This document shows positions 1 to 8,895 of a DNA stretch of 58,727 bases, in pieces. The stretch is from contig NZ_BNAS01000002.1 of assembly GCF_014653785.1 (NCBI RefSeq), positions 1 through 58,727 on the forward strand. The letters run 5' to 3'. The notes below the pieces were generated by a model. That model had not been told where the DNA came from. It did no database searches and worked only from the letters and a program-made list of their open reading frames with translations. This stretch comes from Promicromonospora soli. Lineage in GTDB: Bacteria; Actinomycetota; Actinomycetes; Actinomycetales; Cellulomonadaceae. Every line of letters begins with the position of its first letter. Position 1 is the stretch's first letter. The position numbers were made by a program, and so were the translations under genes.

Positions 1-261
1 CTGCGCGTCCTGCTCCACGTCAAAGCTCGACGAGTTGGCCAGCAACGTGCCGTCCAGCGCCCTGGCCTCATAGTTGAACCGCCCCAGCTTGCCCGACGCG
101 GTCTGGGTCACCCACACACCCGAGTCGTTCAGCCGCACATCAGCCGTCGCCTCGCCGTCGTACCACAGAGCGAAGCCCAGCAGACCCGCACCGAAGAGGG
201 TCACCACACCGACCGACGCAACGGACCTGCGGTTCTCAAACACGCTTGAGACCAGGCTCAT
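1..261 (-). CDS. Membrane-anchored protein, N-terminal fragment
   Basis: Open frame of 87 codons that runs off the left edge, so only the N-terminus is visible. The ATG is preceded by AAGAGGAGG at good spacing. Residues about 14-33 form one hydrophobic segment after a short basic start; the rest is extracytoplasmic in type, with the stretch LNDSGVWVTQ followed by a GRFNYEARALDG-like segment. From memory this resembles the start of large actinobacterial secreted proteins with Ig-like or fibronectin type III domains found in type VII secretion-like loci, but the diagnostic domains lie outside the window, so the family is inference. It is transcribed away from the polyprenyl synthase gene's 3' end; the 203 bases between (262-464) hold nothing else that I recognise. 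Confidence 0.6.
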   Translation of the reverse strand, partial: MSLVSSVFENRRSVASVGVVTLFGAGLLGFALWYDGEATADVRLNDSGVWVTQTASGKLGRFNYEARALDGTLLANSSSFDVEQDAQ

Positions 262-464
262 GCGTCCTCCTCTTCATCACTCCACAAAAAGACTGCTCGC
301 CCGGCCATACACACAGGCGCAACGGCAGCACCCTACCGGGCAGAAGGGTGAATCGGCGCTGAATTTGGATGGGCAGGACTACCCATGCACCCCGCCCAGA
401 TTGTACGGGTTATGCCGATACGCCTTGGGCCTCTGCGCAGGGGGCCGCCCGGGTCGTGCTGCTC

Positions 465-1553
465 TCAGACCGCCCGGTCCGCCAGGGCCTGGGCGAACTG
501 CTCCAGGGACTCCTTGACGGGGCCCTCCGGCAGCGGCGCCAGCTCGGCCGAGGCCGCCCGCGCCCACTGCACGGCCAGCTCCCGCGTATCGGCGAGCACC
601 GCGTGGGCGCGCAGCCGCTCCAGCGCGGCGTTCAGCGCCTCGTCCGCGGACAGGTCGCCGTCGAGCGCCGCGAGCAGGTCCCGGTCCTCGTCGGTGGCCA
701 CGCCGGATGCGACGTGCTGCCGTAGCAGCAGCACCGGCATGGTCGGGACGTGCTCGCGCAGGTCCGTCCCCGGCGTCTTGCCCGAGGTCTCGCCGGACGA
801 GGCGACGTCGAGCACGTCGTCGGCGAGCTGGAACGCGACGCCCACCTTCTCGCCGTACGCGCCGACCGCTTCGATCTGGTCCTTCGGCGCCCCGGCGATC
901 ATCGCGCCCAGGCGGGCCGACGCCGACAGCAGAGACGCCGTCTTGTCCGACAGCACCTGCAGGTAGTGGGCCACCTGGTCCTCGCCCGCGTCGGGCCCCA
1001 TGGTCTCGTGCAGCTGCCCCAGGCACATCCGCTCGAAGGTCTTGGACTGCAGGATCACTGCCTCGGGCCCCAGCTCCGCCACCCGCGCGGACGCACGGGC
1101 GAACAGCATGTCGCCCACGAGGATCGCAACCGAGTTGCCCCACACCATGTGGGCCGACGGCGCCCCGCGCCGCATCGGCGCGGAGTCCATGACGTCGTCG
1201 TGGTACAGCGAGGCGACCTGCGTCAGCTCCACCACCACTGCGGCGTCGACGATGCCGGGGGCCGTGCCGTCGCCGAGCTCACCGGTCAGGAGGGTGAGCA
1301 GGGGCCGGAACCGCTTGCCGCCCGCGTCGATGAGGTGCCGGGAGGCGCCGTCGGCCAGCTTGTCCGCGCTGGCGACGGCCTCCGAGAGCGCGTCGTCGAC
1401 CCCCGTCAGCCGTTCCGCGAGGCGGGACGCAAGCTCCGGGTCCGTGATCGGCAAGCCGAGCGCGGTGGGGTCGGGCAGGTTGGTCGGAACGGCCGGCGGG
1501 GCGGACGCCGACGCACCCGTCGTCGTCTGGGGCGGCAGCGGTACGGAGGTCAC
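465..1553 (-). CDS. Polyprenyl diphosphate synthase (long-chain)
   Basis: Trans-prenyltransferase of 362 residues that should elongate an allylic diphosphate with isopentenyl diphosphate to make the menaquinone side chain. GGKRFRP (78-84) binds substrate, the first aspartate motif DDVMD is at 119-123, and the second, DDVLD, at 245-249, followed by GKTPGTDL (258-265). The first 40 residues are Pro/Ala/Thr-rich and disordered in appearance. The GTG start overlaps the nuoN stop as GTGA, so it is the last gene of the nuo operon and is translationally coupled. Chain length cannot be read reliably; the context of menaquinone genes points to a hepta- to nonaprenyl synthase rather than an FPP/GGPP synthase of carotenoid synthesis. 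Confidence 0.9.
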   Translation of the reverse strand: MTSVPLPPQTTTGASASAPPAVPTNLPDPTALGLPITDPELASRLAERLTGVDDALSEAVASADKLADGASRHLIDAGGKRFRPLLTLLTGELGDGTAPGIVDAAVVVELTQVASLYHDDVMDSAPMRRGAPSAHMVWGNSVAILVGDMLFARASARVAELGPEAVILQSKTFERMCLGQLHETMGPDAGEDQVAHYLQVLSDKTASLLSASARLGAMIAGAPKDQIEAVGAYGEKVGVAFQLADDVLDVASSGETSGKTPGTDLREHVPTMPVLLLRQHVASGVATDEDRDLLAALDGDLSADEALNAALERLRAHAVLADTRELAVQWARAASAELAPLPEGPVKESLEQFAQALADRAV

Positions 1554-3325
1554 GGCACGAACTTACTTGCCTGCTCCACCAGACCGAGAACCGGGGACGG
1601 GAAAACGCCGAGAATCACTGTGGCGATCGCACAGACGACGATGGCCAGGGCGGCCGGTCCGCGAGACCGCACGACGGTCACCACCACGCGCTGCGGGGCT
1701 GCGACCTGCGCCCTGGCCATGGTGGCGGTCGTGGTGGTCGAGACCCCGGTTTCGACAGGCTCCACAACAGGCGTCGTCTCGACAGGCTCGACCCCCGGCG
1801 TCGTCTCGACAGGCTCGACCCCCGAGTCGGCCGGCGCGGGCTGGAACACCATGACGACGAGGAGCCGCAGGTAGAACGCGACGGCGACAACCGACGCGAG
1901 CACACCGAGCACCGCGAGCCACCACAGGCCGCCCGACACTGCCCCGGTGAACGCGCCGAACTTCGCGATGAAGCCGGCGGTGAGCGGGATGCCCGCCATC
2001 GACAGCAGGAACAGCGCGAACGCGGCGGTGAGCCACGGGGCCTTGCGGCCCAGGCCTGCCCACTGCGCGATCTCGGTCGCCTCGCCGAGCACGATGCCGT
2101 CGTCAGCCACCGGACCGTTGTCCTCGCCCGAACCCGCCGTGACCCGGCGCTCCCGTACCAGCGTGACCACGGCGAACGCGCCGATCGTCGCGATGCCGTA
2201 GGCGAGCAGGTAGAAGAGCGTGGACGACTGCGCCTGCAGGTTGAAGCCCGCGATGCCCACGAGCAGGAAGCCGGCGTGCGCGATCGACGAGTACGCCAGC
2301 AGGCGCTTCACGTCGGTCTGGACGGAGCCCACCGCGGTGCCGACCACCATCGTCAGGACGGCGACCACGACGACGACGATCTGCAGCTGCCGCAGGGCCT
2401 CCGGGCTGGCGCCCCCCAGGCCGATCGAGATGCGGTACAGCACCTCGACGAGAGCCGCGACGGCCGCCGCCTTGGTGCAGGCCGCCATGAACCCCGTGAT
2501 CGGCGTGGGAGCGCCGGTGTAGACGTCGGGCGTCCAGGCGTGGAACGGCACCGCGCCCACCTTGAACAGCAGGCCGACCGTCACCAGCAGCACGCCGGCC
2601 ACGAGCAGTCCGGTCATGCCCTCGAGCGGCAGGCCGCCCTGCCGCATCGCCATGGCGATCTCGAGCAGCCGCACCGTGCCGGCAAACCCGTAGATCAGCG
2701 CGACGCCGAAGATGAACAGCGCCGAGGCGAACGCCCCCAGCAGGAAGTACTTGGCCGCCGCCTCCTGCGACAGGAGCCGACGTCGGCGCGCCGTGGCGCA
2801 CAGCACGTACAGCGGGAGCGACAGCACCTCCAGGGCGATGAACATGACGATGAGATCGTCGGTGGAGGCGAACAGCATCATGCCGCCGGTCGCGAACAGC
2901 AGGAGCGGGTAGATCTCGGTCTGCTCCAGGCCGGACCGCCGGGCCAGGTCCTCGTACGAGGTACCGGGCACGGCCGACGCCGTGGGTGCGAACGAGTCCT
3001 GCCCGGTGGCGGTGCGGTCGGCCACCACGAGCACGCCCAGGAAGGCCAGCGCCGCGATGATGCCCTGCGCGCCGAGCGCGAACGGCGTGAGGGTCACACT
3101 GCCGCCGACCACCTGCACGGGCTGAGCCACGATCTGTGGCCACAGGACCACCACGAACGCGAGCCCCCCGGCCAGGGCGGCCAGGGTCAGCACGATCTGG
3201 GTCATGCGGCGGGCCTTCGCCGGCACGAACGCCTCGAGGAGCACGCCGACCACGCCCGCGCCCAGCACCACGATGAGCGGTGCGAGGGCGAGCCAGTCGA
3301 TCTCGGGTGCCACGAACTCGGTCAC
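1550..3325 (-). CDS. nuoN: NADH-quinone oxidoreductase subunit N
   Basis: Antiporter-like proton-pumping membrane subunit of complex I, 591 residues, longer than the usual 480-530. About 14 hydrophobic helices; the family's central lysine-bearing helices are recognisable around LLFKVGAVPFHAWTPD and DVKRLLAYSSIAHAGF. The extra length is mostly a hydrophilic insert before the last helix (about residues 499-528) that reads as three VEPVET units and is encoded by three REP-like repeats (1744-1826). GTG start, overlapping the nuoM stop as GTGA; its own stop overlaps the start of the polyprenyl synthase gene. The subunit identity is secure; the insert is the oddity. Confidence 0.97.
   Translation of the reverse strand: MTEFVAPEIDWLALAPLIVVLGAGVVGVLLEAFVPAKARRMTQIVLTLAALAGGLAFVVVLWPQIVAQPVQVVGGSVTLTPFALGAQGIIAALAFLGVLVVADRTATGQDSFAPTASAVPGTSYEDLARRSGLEQTEIYPLLLFATGGMMLFASTDDLIVMFIALEVLSLPLYVLCATARRRRLLSQEAAAKYFLLGAFASALFIFGVALIYGFAGTVRLLEIAMAMRQGGLPLEGMTGLLVAGVLLVTVGLLFKVGAVPFHAWTPDVYTGAPTPITGFMAACTKAAAVAALVEVLYRISIGLGGASPEALRQLQIVVVVVAVLTMVVGTAVGSVQTDVKRLLAYSSIAHAGFLLVGIAGFNLQAQSSTLFYLLAYGIATIGAFAVVTLVRERRVTAGSGEDNGPVADDGIVLGEATEIAQWAGLGRKAPWLTAAFALFLLSMAGIPLTAGFIAKFGAFTGAVSGGLWWLAVLGVLASVVAVAFYLRLLVVMVFQPAPADSGVEPVETTPGVEPVETTPVVEPVETGVSTTTTATMARAQVAAPQRVVVTVVRSRGPAALAIVVCAIATVILGVFPSPVLGLVEQASKFVP
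1744..1826. repeat. Three tandem REP-like units inside nuoN
   Basis: Three successive copies of a unit containing TCGACAGGCTC, at about 1752, 1780 and 1805, spaced roughly 24-28 bases apart so the frame is kept. They encode the repeated peptide VEPVET in NuoN. The same motif family occurs between genes at 25666-25726 and in other coding regions here. Confidence 0.8.
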
Positions 3326-4905
3326 TTGTCGCTCCCCATCTGCGCGGCGGCGTCCGCCGGTTCGTCGATCGCCGTGAGCGCCGCCGACTCGTCGGCCGGT
3401 GCGTCCACGTAGGTCAGGGCGAGGCCCGGCACGAAGCCGAGCACCAGGAGCCCGGCCACCAGCGGGGCCGCGACGATGCGCTCACGCACCCTCAGGTCGG
3501 GCAGGGCTTCGAGGCCTGCGGCCGGCGCCCCGGTGAAGATCTTCTGATAGGTCAGCAGCACATAGACGGCAGCGAGCACCACGCCCGGGATGGCCGCGAT
3601 TGCCCAGGCCGCCGAACCGGCGGGCTCCCCGCTGAACGCGCCGATCAGGACCATGATCTCGCTGACGAACGTGGCCAGGCCGGGCAGCGACAGCGTCGCC
3701 AGGCCCGCCACGAGGAACGTCCCGGCGAGCACCGGCGTGACCGACCGCAGGCCGCGGTAGTCCGCGATCTGCTGCGACTTCTCCGGGTGCCGGGACACGA
3801 GGAACCCGGCCACCAGGAACAGGGCGCCGGTGGCGAGGCCGTGGTTGAGCATCATGAAGCTCGACCCGGCGGTGCCCAGCGGTGTGAAGGTGAAGATGCC
3901 CAGGATGATGAAGCCGAAGTGGCTCACCGAGGTCCAGCCGACCAGCCGCAGCAGGTCGGTCTGCAGGATCGCCATGATCGCCCCGTACAGCACGGAGATC
4001 ACGGCGAGCGCTATGACGAACGGTGCGGCCCACCGGGACGCCTCCGGGAACAGCGGCAGGCAGAGAGTCAGCATCCCGAAGGTGCCGACCTTGTCCAGCA
4101 CGCAGATCAGCAGCGTGGACGTGCCGGGGCTGGCATTCCCCGCGACGTCGGGCAGCCAGCTGTGCACCGGGACCATGGGGGCCTTGATCGCGAAGGCGAT
4201 GAAGAACCCGATGAACATGAGGCGCTCGGCGGCGGTGCCCAGGTCGACCGCGACGAGCTCGTCCACGAGGAATGCCCGGCCCGGGTCCACCCCGGCGCCG
4301 ACGGCGAGGAAGTACAGCGCGATCACCGCGGCGAGCATGATCAGCCCGCCGCCCAGGCTGAACATCAGGAACTTCACGGCGGCCCTACGCCGGCCGGCAC
4401 CCTGCCCGAACCCCCCGATGAGGAAGTAGGCGGGGATCAGCATGGCCTCGAACAGCACGTAGAACAGGAACACGTCGCGGGCGCAGAACACGGCCACCAT
4501 GAACGCCTCGAGCAGCAGCACGAGGCCGACGAACCTGCGCAGGCGCACCTCGTCCCGCCCCTGCTCCCTCCAGGCGGCCAGGAGCACCAGCGGCACCAGT
4601 ACCACGGACAGCGCCACGAGCAGCAGGCCGACGCCGTCGACACCCACCGCGTACGTCGCACCGATCTGCGGGATCCACGGGTAGGTCTCGCCGAGCTGGT
4701 GCTCGGCGGCGGCGCCCGGGTCGAAGGCCGCGAACGCCCCGACGAGCAGGGCTACCTCGACCAGCGAGAACAGGAGCGCCAGCGGCCGGGCGAGGCCTAT
4801 GCCGGCGCTTGCGGAGCCGGTTCGGGAACGACCGAGCGCGCCCAGTCCCACCACGGCCGCGCCGACCAGCGGCCATGCGATGAGCACGGTCAGCCAGGGA
4901 AACAT
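3322..4905 (-). CDS. nuoM: NADH-quinone oxidoreductase subunit M
   Basis: Antiporter-like membrane subunit of complex I, 527 residues, the normal length. The start is placed at the ATG giving MFPWLTVLIAWPLVG because GGAGGAG lies directly upstream; a longer open frame exists but its extra N-terminus is an Arg-rich read-through of nuoL. Typical segments include the proton-channel helices around FAIKAPMVPVHSWLPD and TDLLRLVGWTSVSHFGF. It starts 11 bases after nuoL and overlaps the nuoN start by four bases, so the three antiporter-like subunits are translated as a block. Confidence 0.97.
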   Translation of the reverse strand: MFPWLTVLIAWPLVGAAVVGLGALGRSRTGSASAGIGLARPLALLFSLVEVALLVGAFAAFDPGAAAEHQLGETYPWIPQIGATYAVGVDGVGLLLVALSVVLVPLVLLAAWREQGRDEVRLRRFVGLVLLLEAFMVAVFCARDVFLFYVLFEAMLIPAYFLIGGFGQGAGRRRAAVKFLMFSLGGGLIMLAAVIALYFLAVGAGVDPGRAFLVDELVAVDLGTAAERLMFIGFFIAFAIKAPMVPVHSWLPDVAGNASPGTSTLLICVLDKVGTFGMLTLCLPLFPEASRWAAPFVIALAVISVLYGAIMAILQTDLLRLVGWTSVSHFGFIILGIFTFTPLGTAGSSFMMLNHGLATGALFLVAGFLVSRHPEKSQQIADYRGLRSVTPVLAGTFLVAGLATLSLPGLATFVSEIMVLIGAFSGEPAGSAAWAIAAIPGVVLAAVYVLLTYQKIFTGAPAAGLEALPDLRVRERIVAAPLVAGLLVLGFVPGLALTYVDAPADESAALTAIDEPADAAAQMGSDK

Positions 4906-4916
4906 CTCTCCTCCGA

Positions 4917-6851
4917 TCACTGGGCACCACCGAGGCCACCAACGAGCCACGCGACGACGGCGATCACGAGGACGCCGCCCGCCATGCCGGCCGCGTACGA
5001 GCGGACGTACCCGCTCTGCGCCCTCCGGAATACGGAGCCGAACCACGACACGGTCTGCGGCAGGGCTGCCCAGCCGCGGTCGACGACTTCACGGTCGCCG
5101 GCCTCGACCACGCGGGCCAGACCCAGCGCGGGCCGCATCACGAGCGTCTCGTTGGCGGCGTCCTGGTACAGGTCCCTGCGGGCCGCCCGGGTCAGGACGG
5201 AGCCGCGCGGCGCCTCCTCGGGAACGACGTTGACCGCGTACATCCGGAACGCCAGCAGTGCGCCGAGGACGACCACCAGGATGGTTACGGTCATGATCAC
5301 GGGCACCGGGAGCACCGGTTCGTGGTGCTCGGCGTGCCCGACCACCGGCTCCAGCCAGGTGGTGAACGTCCCGCCGATGCCGAGCACCGCGCCCAGCGCG
5401 GCGGAGCCGACGCCGAGGAACACCAGCGGCCACCACATCAGCGGCGAACCCTCGTGCGGGTGCCGGTTGTCCTTCCAGCGCGGACGGCGTCCGCCGAACG
5501 TCATGAAGAACAGGCGGGTCATGTAGAACGCGGTGATCGCGGCGCCCAGCACGGTGACCGACCCGAAGACCCACGCCCGCCACGGCTGGCCGTCGACCGG
5601 GATGAACGCAGCCTCGATGATCCCGTCCTTCGACCAGAAGCCGGAGAACGGCGGGATCCCGAGGATCGCGAGCCAGCCGAGCCCCATGGTGATCCACGTG
5701 ATCGGCAGGAACCGCGACAGCCCGCCGTAGCGGCGCATGTCGGTCTCGTCACCCATCGCGTGCATCACCGAGCCGGCACCGAGGAACAGGCCCGCCTTGA
5801 AGAAGCCGTGCGTGAGCAGGTGGAAGATCGCGAACGCGTACCCGGCCGGGCCGAGCCCCGCGGCGAGCATCATGTACCCGATCTGCGACATCGTGGAGGC
5901 GGCCAGAGCCTTCTTGATGTCGTCCTTCGCGGTACCGACCACCGCACCGAACAGCAGGGTGACCGCGCCGACCAGCACCACGACGAGCTGTGCCGTCGGC
6001 GCCGCCTCGAGGATGGGGCCGGAGCGCACCATGAGGTACACGCCGGCGGTGACCATCGTGGCGGCGTGGATGAGCGCGGACACCGGCGTCGGGCCGGCCA
6101 TCGCGTCACCCAGCCAGGCCTGCAGCGGGAACTGCGCCGACTTACCGCACGCGGCGAGCAGCAGGCACAGCCCGACCGCCGTGGCGGTGGCCTGGGAGAG
6201 CGAGCCGACCCCGTCGTCGGACAGGGTGGTCGCGAAGTCCAGGGCGCCGGTGTTGGCGAACAGCAGCGCCATCGCCGCGATGAGGCCCATGTCACCCACG
6301 CGGTTCATGACGAAGGCCTTCTTGGCCGCCACCGCGTTCTCGCGGGCGGCGGGCCGTCCGGTGTCCCAGAACCCGATGAGCAGGTAGGACGCGAGACCCA
6401 CACCCTCCCAGCCCACGAAGAGCAGGAGGTAGGAGTCGGCGAGGACCAGCGTCAGCATGGCTGCGACGAACAGGTTCAGGTACGCGAAGAACCGGCGCCG
6501 GTGCGGGTCGTGGTCCATGTACGCCACGGAGTACACGTGGATGAGCGTGCCCACGAAGGTCACGAGCATCACGAAGGTCAGGGACAGCGGGTCCAGCCGG
6601 ATACCGAGGTCCACGTCCAGGTCGCCCGCGGACAGCCAGGTCCACAGGTGGTGGTCGACCGAACGCTCCTCGGCCGGCATGCCGATCATGCGGAACATCA
6701 GGATGAAGCCGACGACTCCGGAGGCGGCCGAGGCCAGCACCCCGAGCCAGTGGCCCCAGCGGTCGGTGGCCTTGCCACCCAGCAGCAGTATCGCTGCGCC
6801 GATCAGCGGAAAGCCGACCAGCCAGGGGGCAAGCCCGATCACGTCGTTCAC
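4917..6851 (-). CDS. nuoL: NADH-quinone oxidoreductase subunit L
   Basis: Largest antiporter-like subunit of complex I, 644 residues. It carries the family motif region LLLFVGWEGVGLASYLLIGFW, the channel helix around QFPLQAWLGDAMAGPTPVSALIH, and a long C-terminal region corresponding to the lateral helix. GTG start with GGGGGAG upstream. The 60-base gap after nuoK is the largest between nuoK and the end of the operon, and no terminator is visible in it. Confidence 0.97.
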   Translation of the reverse strand: MNDVIGLAPWLVGFPLIGAAILLLGGKATDRWGHWLGVLASAASGVVGFILMFRMIGMPAEERSVDHHLWTWLSAGDLDVDLGIRLDPLSLTFVMLVTFVGTLIHVYSVAYMDHDPHRRRFFAYLNLFVAAMLTLVLADSYLLLFVGWEGVGLASYLLIGFWDTGRPAARENAVAAKKAFVMNRVGDMGLIAAMALLFANTGALDFATTLSDDGVGSLSQATATAVGLCLLLAACGKSAQFPLQAWLGDAMAGPTPVSALIHAATMVTAGVYLMVRSGPILEAAPTAQLVVVLVGAVTLLFGAVVGTAKDDIKKALAASTMSQIGYMMLAAGLGPAGYAFAIFHLLTHGFFKAGLFLGAGSVMHAMGDETDMRRYGGLSRFLPITWITMGLGWLAILGIPPFSGFWSKDGIIEAAFIPVDGQPWRAWVFGSVTVLGAAITAFYMTRLFFMTFGGRRPRWKDNRHPHEGSPLMWWPLVFLGVGSAALGAVLGIGGTFTTWLEPVVGHAEHHEPVLPVPVIMTVTILVVVLGALLAFRMYAVNVVPEEAPRGSVLTRAARRDLYQDAANETLVMRPALGLARVVEAGDREVVDRGWAALPQTVSWFGSVFRRAQSGYVRSYAAGMAGGVLVIAVVAWLVGGLGGAQ

Positions 6852-6911
6852 TGTCTCCCCCTCAGAGGTTCTTCTTGGTGGGTGAGCCTGCGGTTCCGCT
6901 GCACCTCCGCC

Positions 6912-7211
6912 TCACCCACGGAGCAGGTTGACGTCGTCGACCGAGGCCGAGCGGCGGGTACGGAAGATCGTCACGATGATCGCCAGGCCGACAACGACCT
7001 CAGCGGCGGCGACGACCATGACGAAGAAGGCGAGCACCTGGCCCGTCACGTCGCCGTGCATCCTGGCGAAGGTGACGAACGCGAGGTTGGTCGCGTTGAG
7101 CATGAGCTCCACGCCCATGAACACGACTATCGCGTTGCGCCGCAGCAGCACCGTCGTGGCGCCGATGGCGAAGAGCGCGGCCGCGAGGACCACGTAGTTG
7201 GTGATGTCCAT
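6912..7211 (-). CDS. nuoK: NADH-quinone oxidoreductase subunit K
   Basis: Small membrane subunit of complex I, 99 residues with three hydrophobic helices. The conserved acidic residues of the proton path are visible in [13 protein letters not shown] (helix 2) and [11 protein letters not shown] (helix 3). The start is the ATG overlapping the nuoJ stop by one base (TGATG); a much longer open frame upstream is nuoJ read out of frame. Length and residues match the family exactly. Confidence 0.97.
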   Translation of the reverse strand: MDITNYVVLAAALFAIGATTVLLRRNAIVVFMGVELMLNATNLAFVTFARMHGDVTGQVLAFFVMVVAAAEVVVGLAIIVTIFRTRRSASVDDVNLLRG

Positions 7212-8008
7212 CAGGCTTCTTCCTCCGCCGAGACCCGGGTCTCGACGAGCTCGGCCGCCGGGATGTCCGGCGCGGGCCGCTCCTGGCCGCGGATGCGCAG
7301 CACGCGCGACACGGACTGCGGCACCTGCTCGCCGTCCGGCCCCAGCGCGGGCGTGTCCATCGCGTTGGACCGGGCGTAGACGCCGGGCGACGGCAGCGGG
7401 GTGAGCACCACGCCGTCGGGCAGCGCCTTGATCCGCGAGTCGGCCACGGACCGCTGCGTCCGCTTCGGCGTCAGCCGACGCCGGTGCGTGAGCACCAGCG
7501 CGCCTACCGCCGCCGTCACGAGCAGCACGCCGACGGCCTCCATGGCCACGCCGTAGTCGCCGAACAGCACGCGGGCCAGGGCGGTCGGGTTTGCGATGCC
7601 GCCCGGGTCTCCCCCGCTCAGCCCGACGGCGGGCGGGAACGCGGCACGAGCCACGACGCCGGCAAGAACTGCGGCGAGGCCGATCCCGATGAGCACGCCT
7701 ATCCAGCGCTGCCCCCGGATGGTCTCCGTGAGCGAGTCGGACGCGTCGACGCCGACGAGCATCAGCACGAACAGGAACAGCATCATCACCGCGCCCGTGT
7801 ACACGACCACCTGCACGACGCCGAGGAACGGCGCCTCCTGCGCGATGTACAGGATCGCCATGCTGACCATGACGAACACAAGACACATCGCCGCGTGCAC
7901 GGCCCGCTTCACGAACAGCAGGCCCAGCGCGGCGAGCACCATGAGCGGCGCGATGACCCAGAAGAGGGCGGTCTCGCCGCCCGAGATCTCCAGCCCGGCG
8001 GGGGTCAT
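7211..8008 (-). CDS. nuoJ: NADH-quinone oxidoreductase subunit J
   Basis: Membrane subunit of complex I, 265 residues against about 185 in E. coli. Five hydrophobic helices occupy roughly residues 12-185; the conserved [17 protein letters not shown] helix 3 with its pi-bulge region is present. The last 80 residues are a hydrophilic tail ending in an ELVETRVS stretch that is encoded by a REP-like sequence (7230-7253). ATG overlaps the nuoI stop (ATGA). Extended NuoJ tails are common in actinobacteria, so this is probably tolerated rather than functional. Confidence 0.96.
   Translation of the reverse strand: MTPAGLEISGGETALFWVIAPLMVLAALGLLFVKRAVHAAMCLVFVMVSMAILYIAQEAPFLGVVQVVVYTGAVMMLFLFVLMLVGVDASDSLTETIRGQRWIGVLIGIGLAAVLAGVVARAAFPPAVGLSGGDPGGIANPTALARVLFGDYGVAMEAVGVLLVTAAVGALVLTHRRRLTPKRTQRSVADSRIKALPDGVVLTPLPSPGVYARSNAMDTPALGPDGEQVPQSVSRVLRIRGQERPAPDIPAAELVETRVSAEEEA
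7230..7253. repeat. REP-like unit in the nuoJ 3' end
   Basis: The palindrome-rich sequence GAGACCCGGGTCTCGACGAG resembles the intergenic repeat at 25666-25726. In frame it encodes LVETRVS in the NuoJ tail. Confidence 0.5.
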
Positions 8009-8895
8009 GCGGTCACCCCCGACCCGGGGGTCGAGCTTGTCGAGGCCCCGGCGGTCAGGTCGGCCACGGAGGTCGAGCCCGGCTCGCTCGTCGAACGCGA
8101 CCCGGTGGTCGTGGCCGGGACCCGCACCGACCCGACCGAAGCCGCACCCGCGGACCGCTCGGCGGGGCCCGGACCCTCGTCCGGGCGCAGCTGGTGCTGC
8201 TTCAGGGTCGGCGCCGGCGCCTTGCCCGACGCCACGGCGTCCGCGGCGTCCAGCGTCTCGTCGTCCGGCCGGTGCTCGCGCACCCAGCTGACCTGAGCCG
8301 CCGTCGGGCCCAGGACGTCACCGCTGTAGTAGTCGGTGTCCGTGGTGCCCTCCACCATGGGGTGGGGCGCGGCGAGCATGCCCTCGGAGAGCGGGGCCAG
8401 CAGGTCCTGCTTCTCGTAGATCATGCCCGCGCGGGTCTTGCCGGCCAGCTCGTAGTCGTTGGTCATGGTCAGCGCGCGCGTGGGGCAGGCCTCGATGCAC
8501 AGCCCGCAGAAGATGCAGCGCAGATAGTTGATCTGGTAGACGGCGCCGTAGCGCTCCCCCGGGCTCATGTGGGCGCCCTGGGAGTCGTCCGCGTGCACCT
8601 GGAGGCCCGCGTTCTCGGGCAGGGCCGAGTTGGACGCGCCCTCCACGTAGATCGCGTCCGCCGGGCACGCCCAGGCGCACAGCTCGCAGCCGATGCACTT
8701 CTCCAGCCCGTCGGCGTACCGGTTGAGCTGGTGACGGCCGTGGAACCGGCGCTGGGTCGGTGCCTTCTCGCGCGGGTACTGCTCCGTGACCGTGGGCCTG
8801 AACATCGACGACAGCGTCACGCCGAAACCCGCGACGGGGGCGAACATCTCCCCGATGGGCCCCGGCTTGGGCCGCAGGGGCTGGTACTCACTCAC
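8005..8895 (-). CDS. nuoI: NADH-quinone oxidoreductase subunit I
   Basis: Peripheral-arm subunit holding clusters N6a and N6b that pass electrons towards the quinone site. Two complete 4Fe-4S motifs are present: C67/C70/C73/C77 ([12 protein letters not shown]) and C127/C130/C133/C137 ([12 protein letters not shown]). At 296 residues it is over 100 longer than E. coli NuoI; residues from about 190 on form a Ser/Thr/Pro/Gly-rich tail, part of which (8028-8047) is REP-like DNA. The GTG start overlaps nuoH by eight bases and has a textbook AAAGGAGGT ribosome site inside the nuoH end. Confidence 0.97.
   Translation of the reverse strand: MSEYQPLRPKPGPIGEMFAPVAGFGVTLSSMFRPTVTEQYPREKAPTQRRFHGRHQLNRYADGLEKCIGCELCAWACPADAIYVEGASNSALPENAGLQVHADDSQGAHMSPGERYGAVYQINYLRCIFCGLCIEACPTRALTMTNDYELAGKTRAGMIYEKQDLLAPLSEGMLAAPHPMVEGTTDTDYYSGDVLGPTAAQVSWVREHRPDDETLDAADAVASGKAPAPTLKQHQLRPDEGPGPAERSAGAASVGSVRVPATTTGSRSTSEPGSTSVADLTAGASTSSTPGSGVTA
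8028..8047. repeat. REP-like unit in the nuoI 3' end
   Basis: GGGTCGAGCTTGTCGAGGCC lies in the last codons of nuoI. It matches the arm of the intergenic hairpin repeat at 25666-25726 almost exactly and encodes part of the low-complexity tail. Confidence 0.7.

Noticed and set aside
3280-5526. A 748-codon plus-strand frame opposite nuoM/nuoL
   Set aside because: It is antisense to well-supported complex I genes, with Arg/Gln/Gly/His-rich composition and no recognisable domain.
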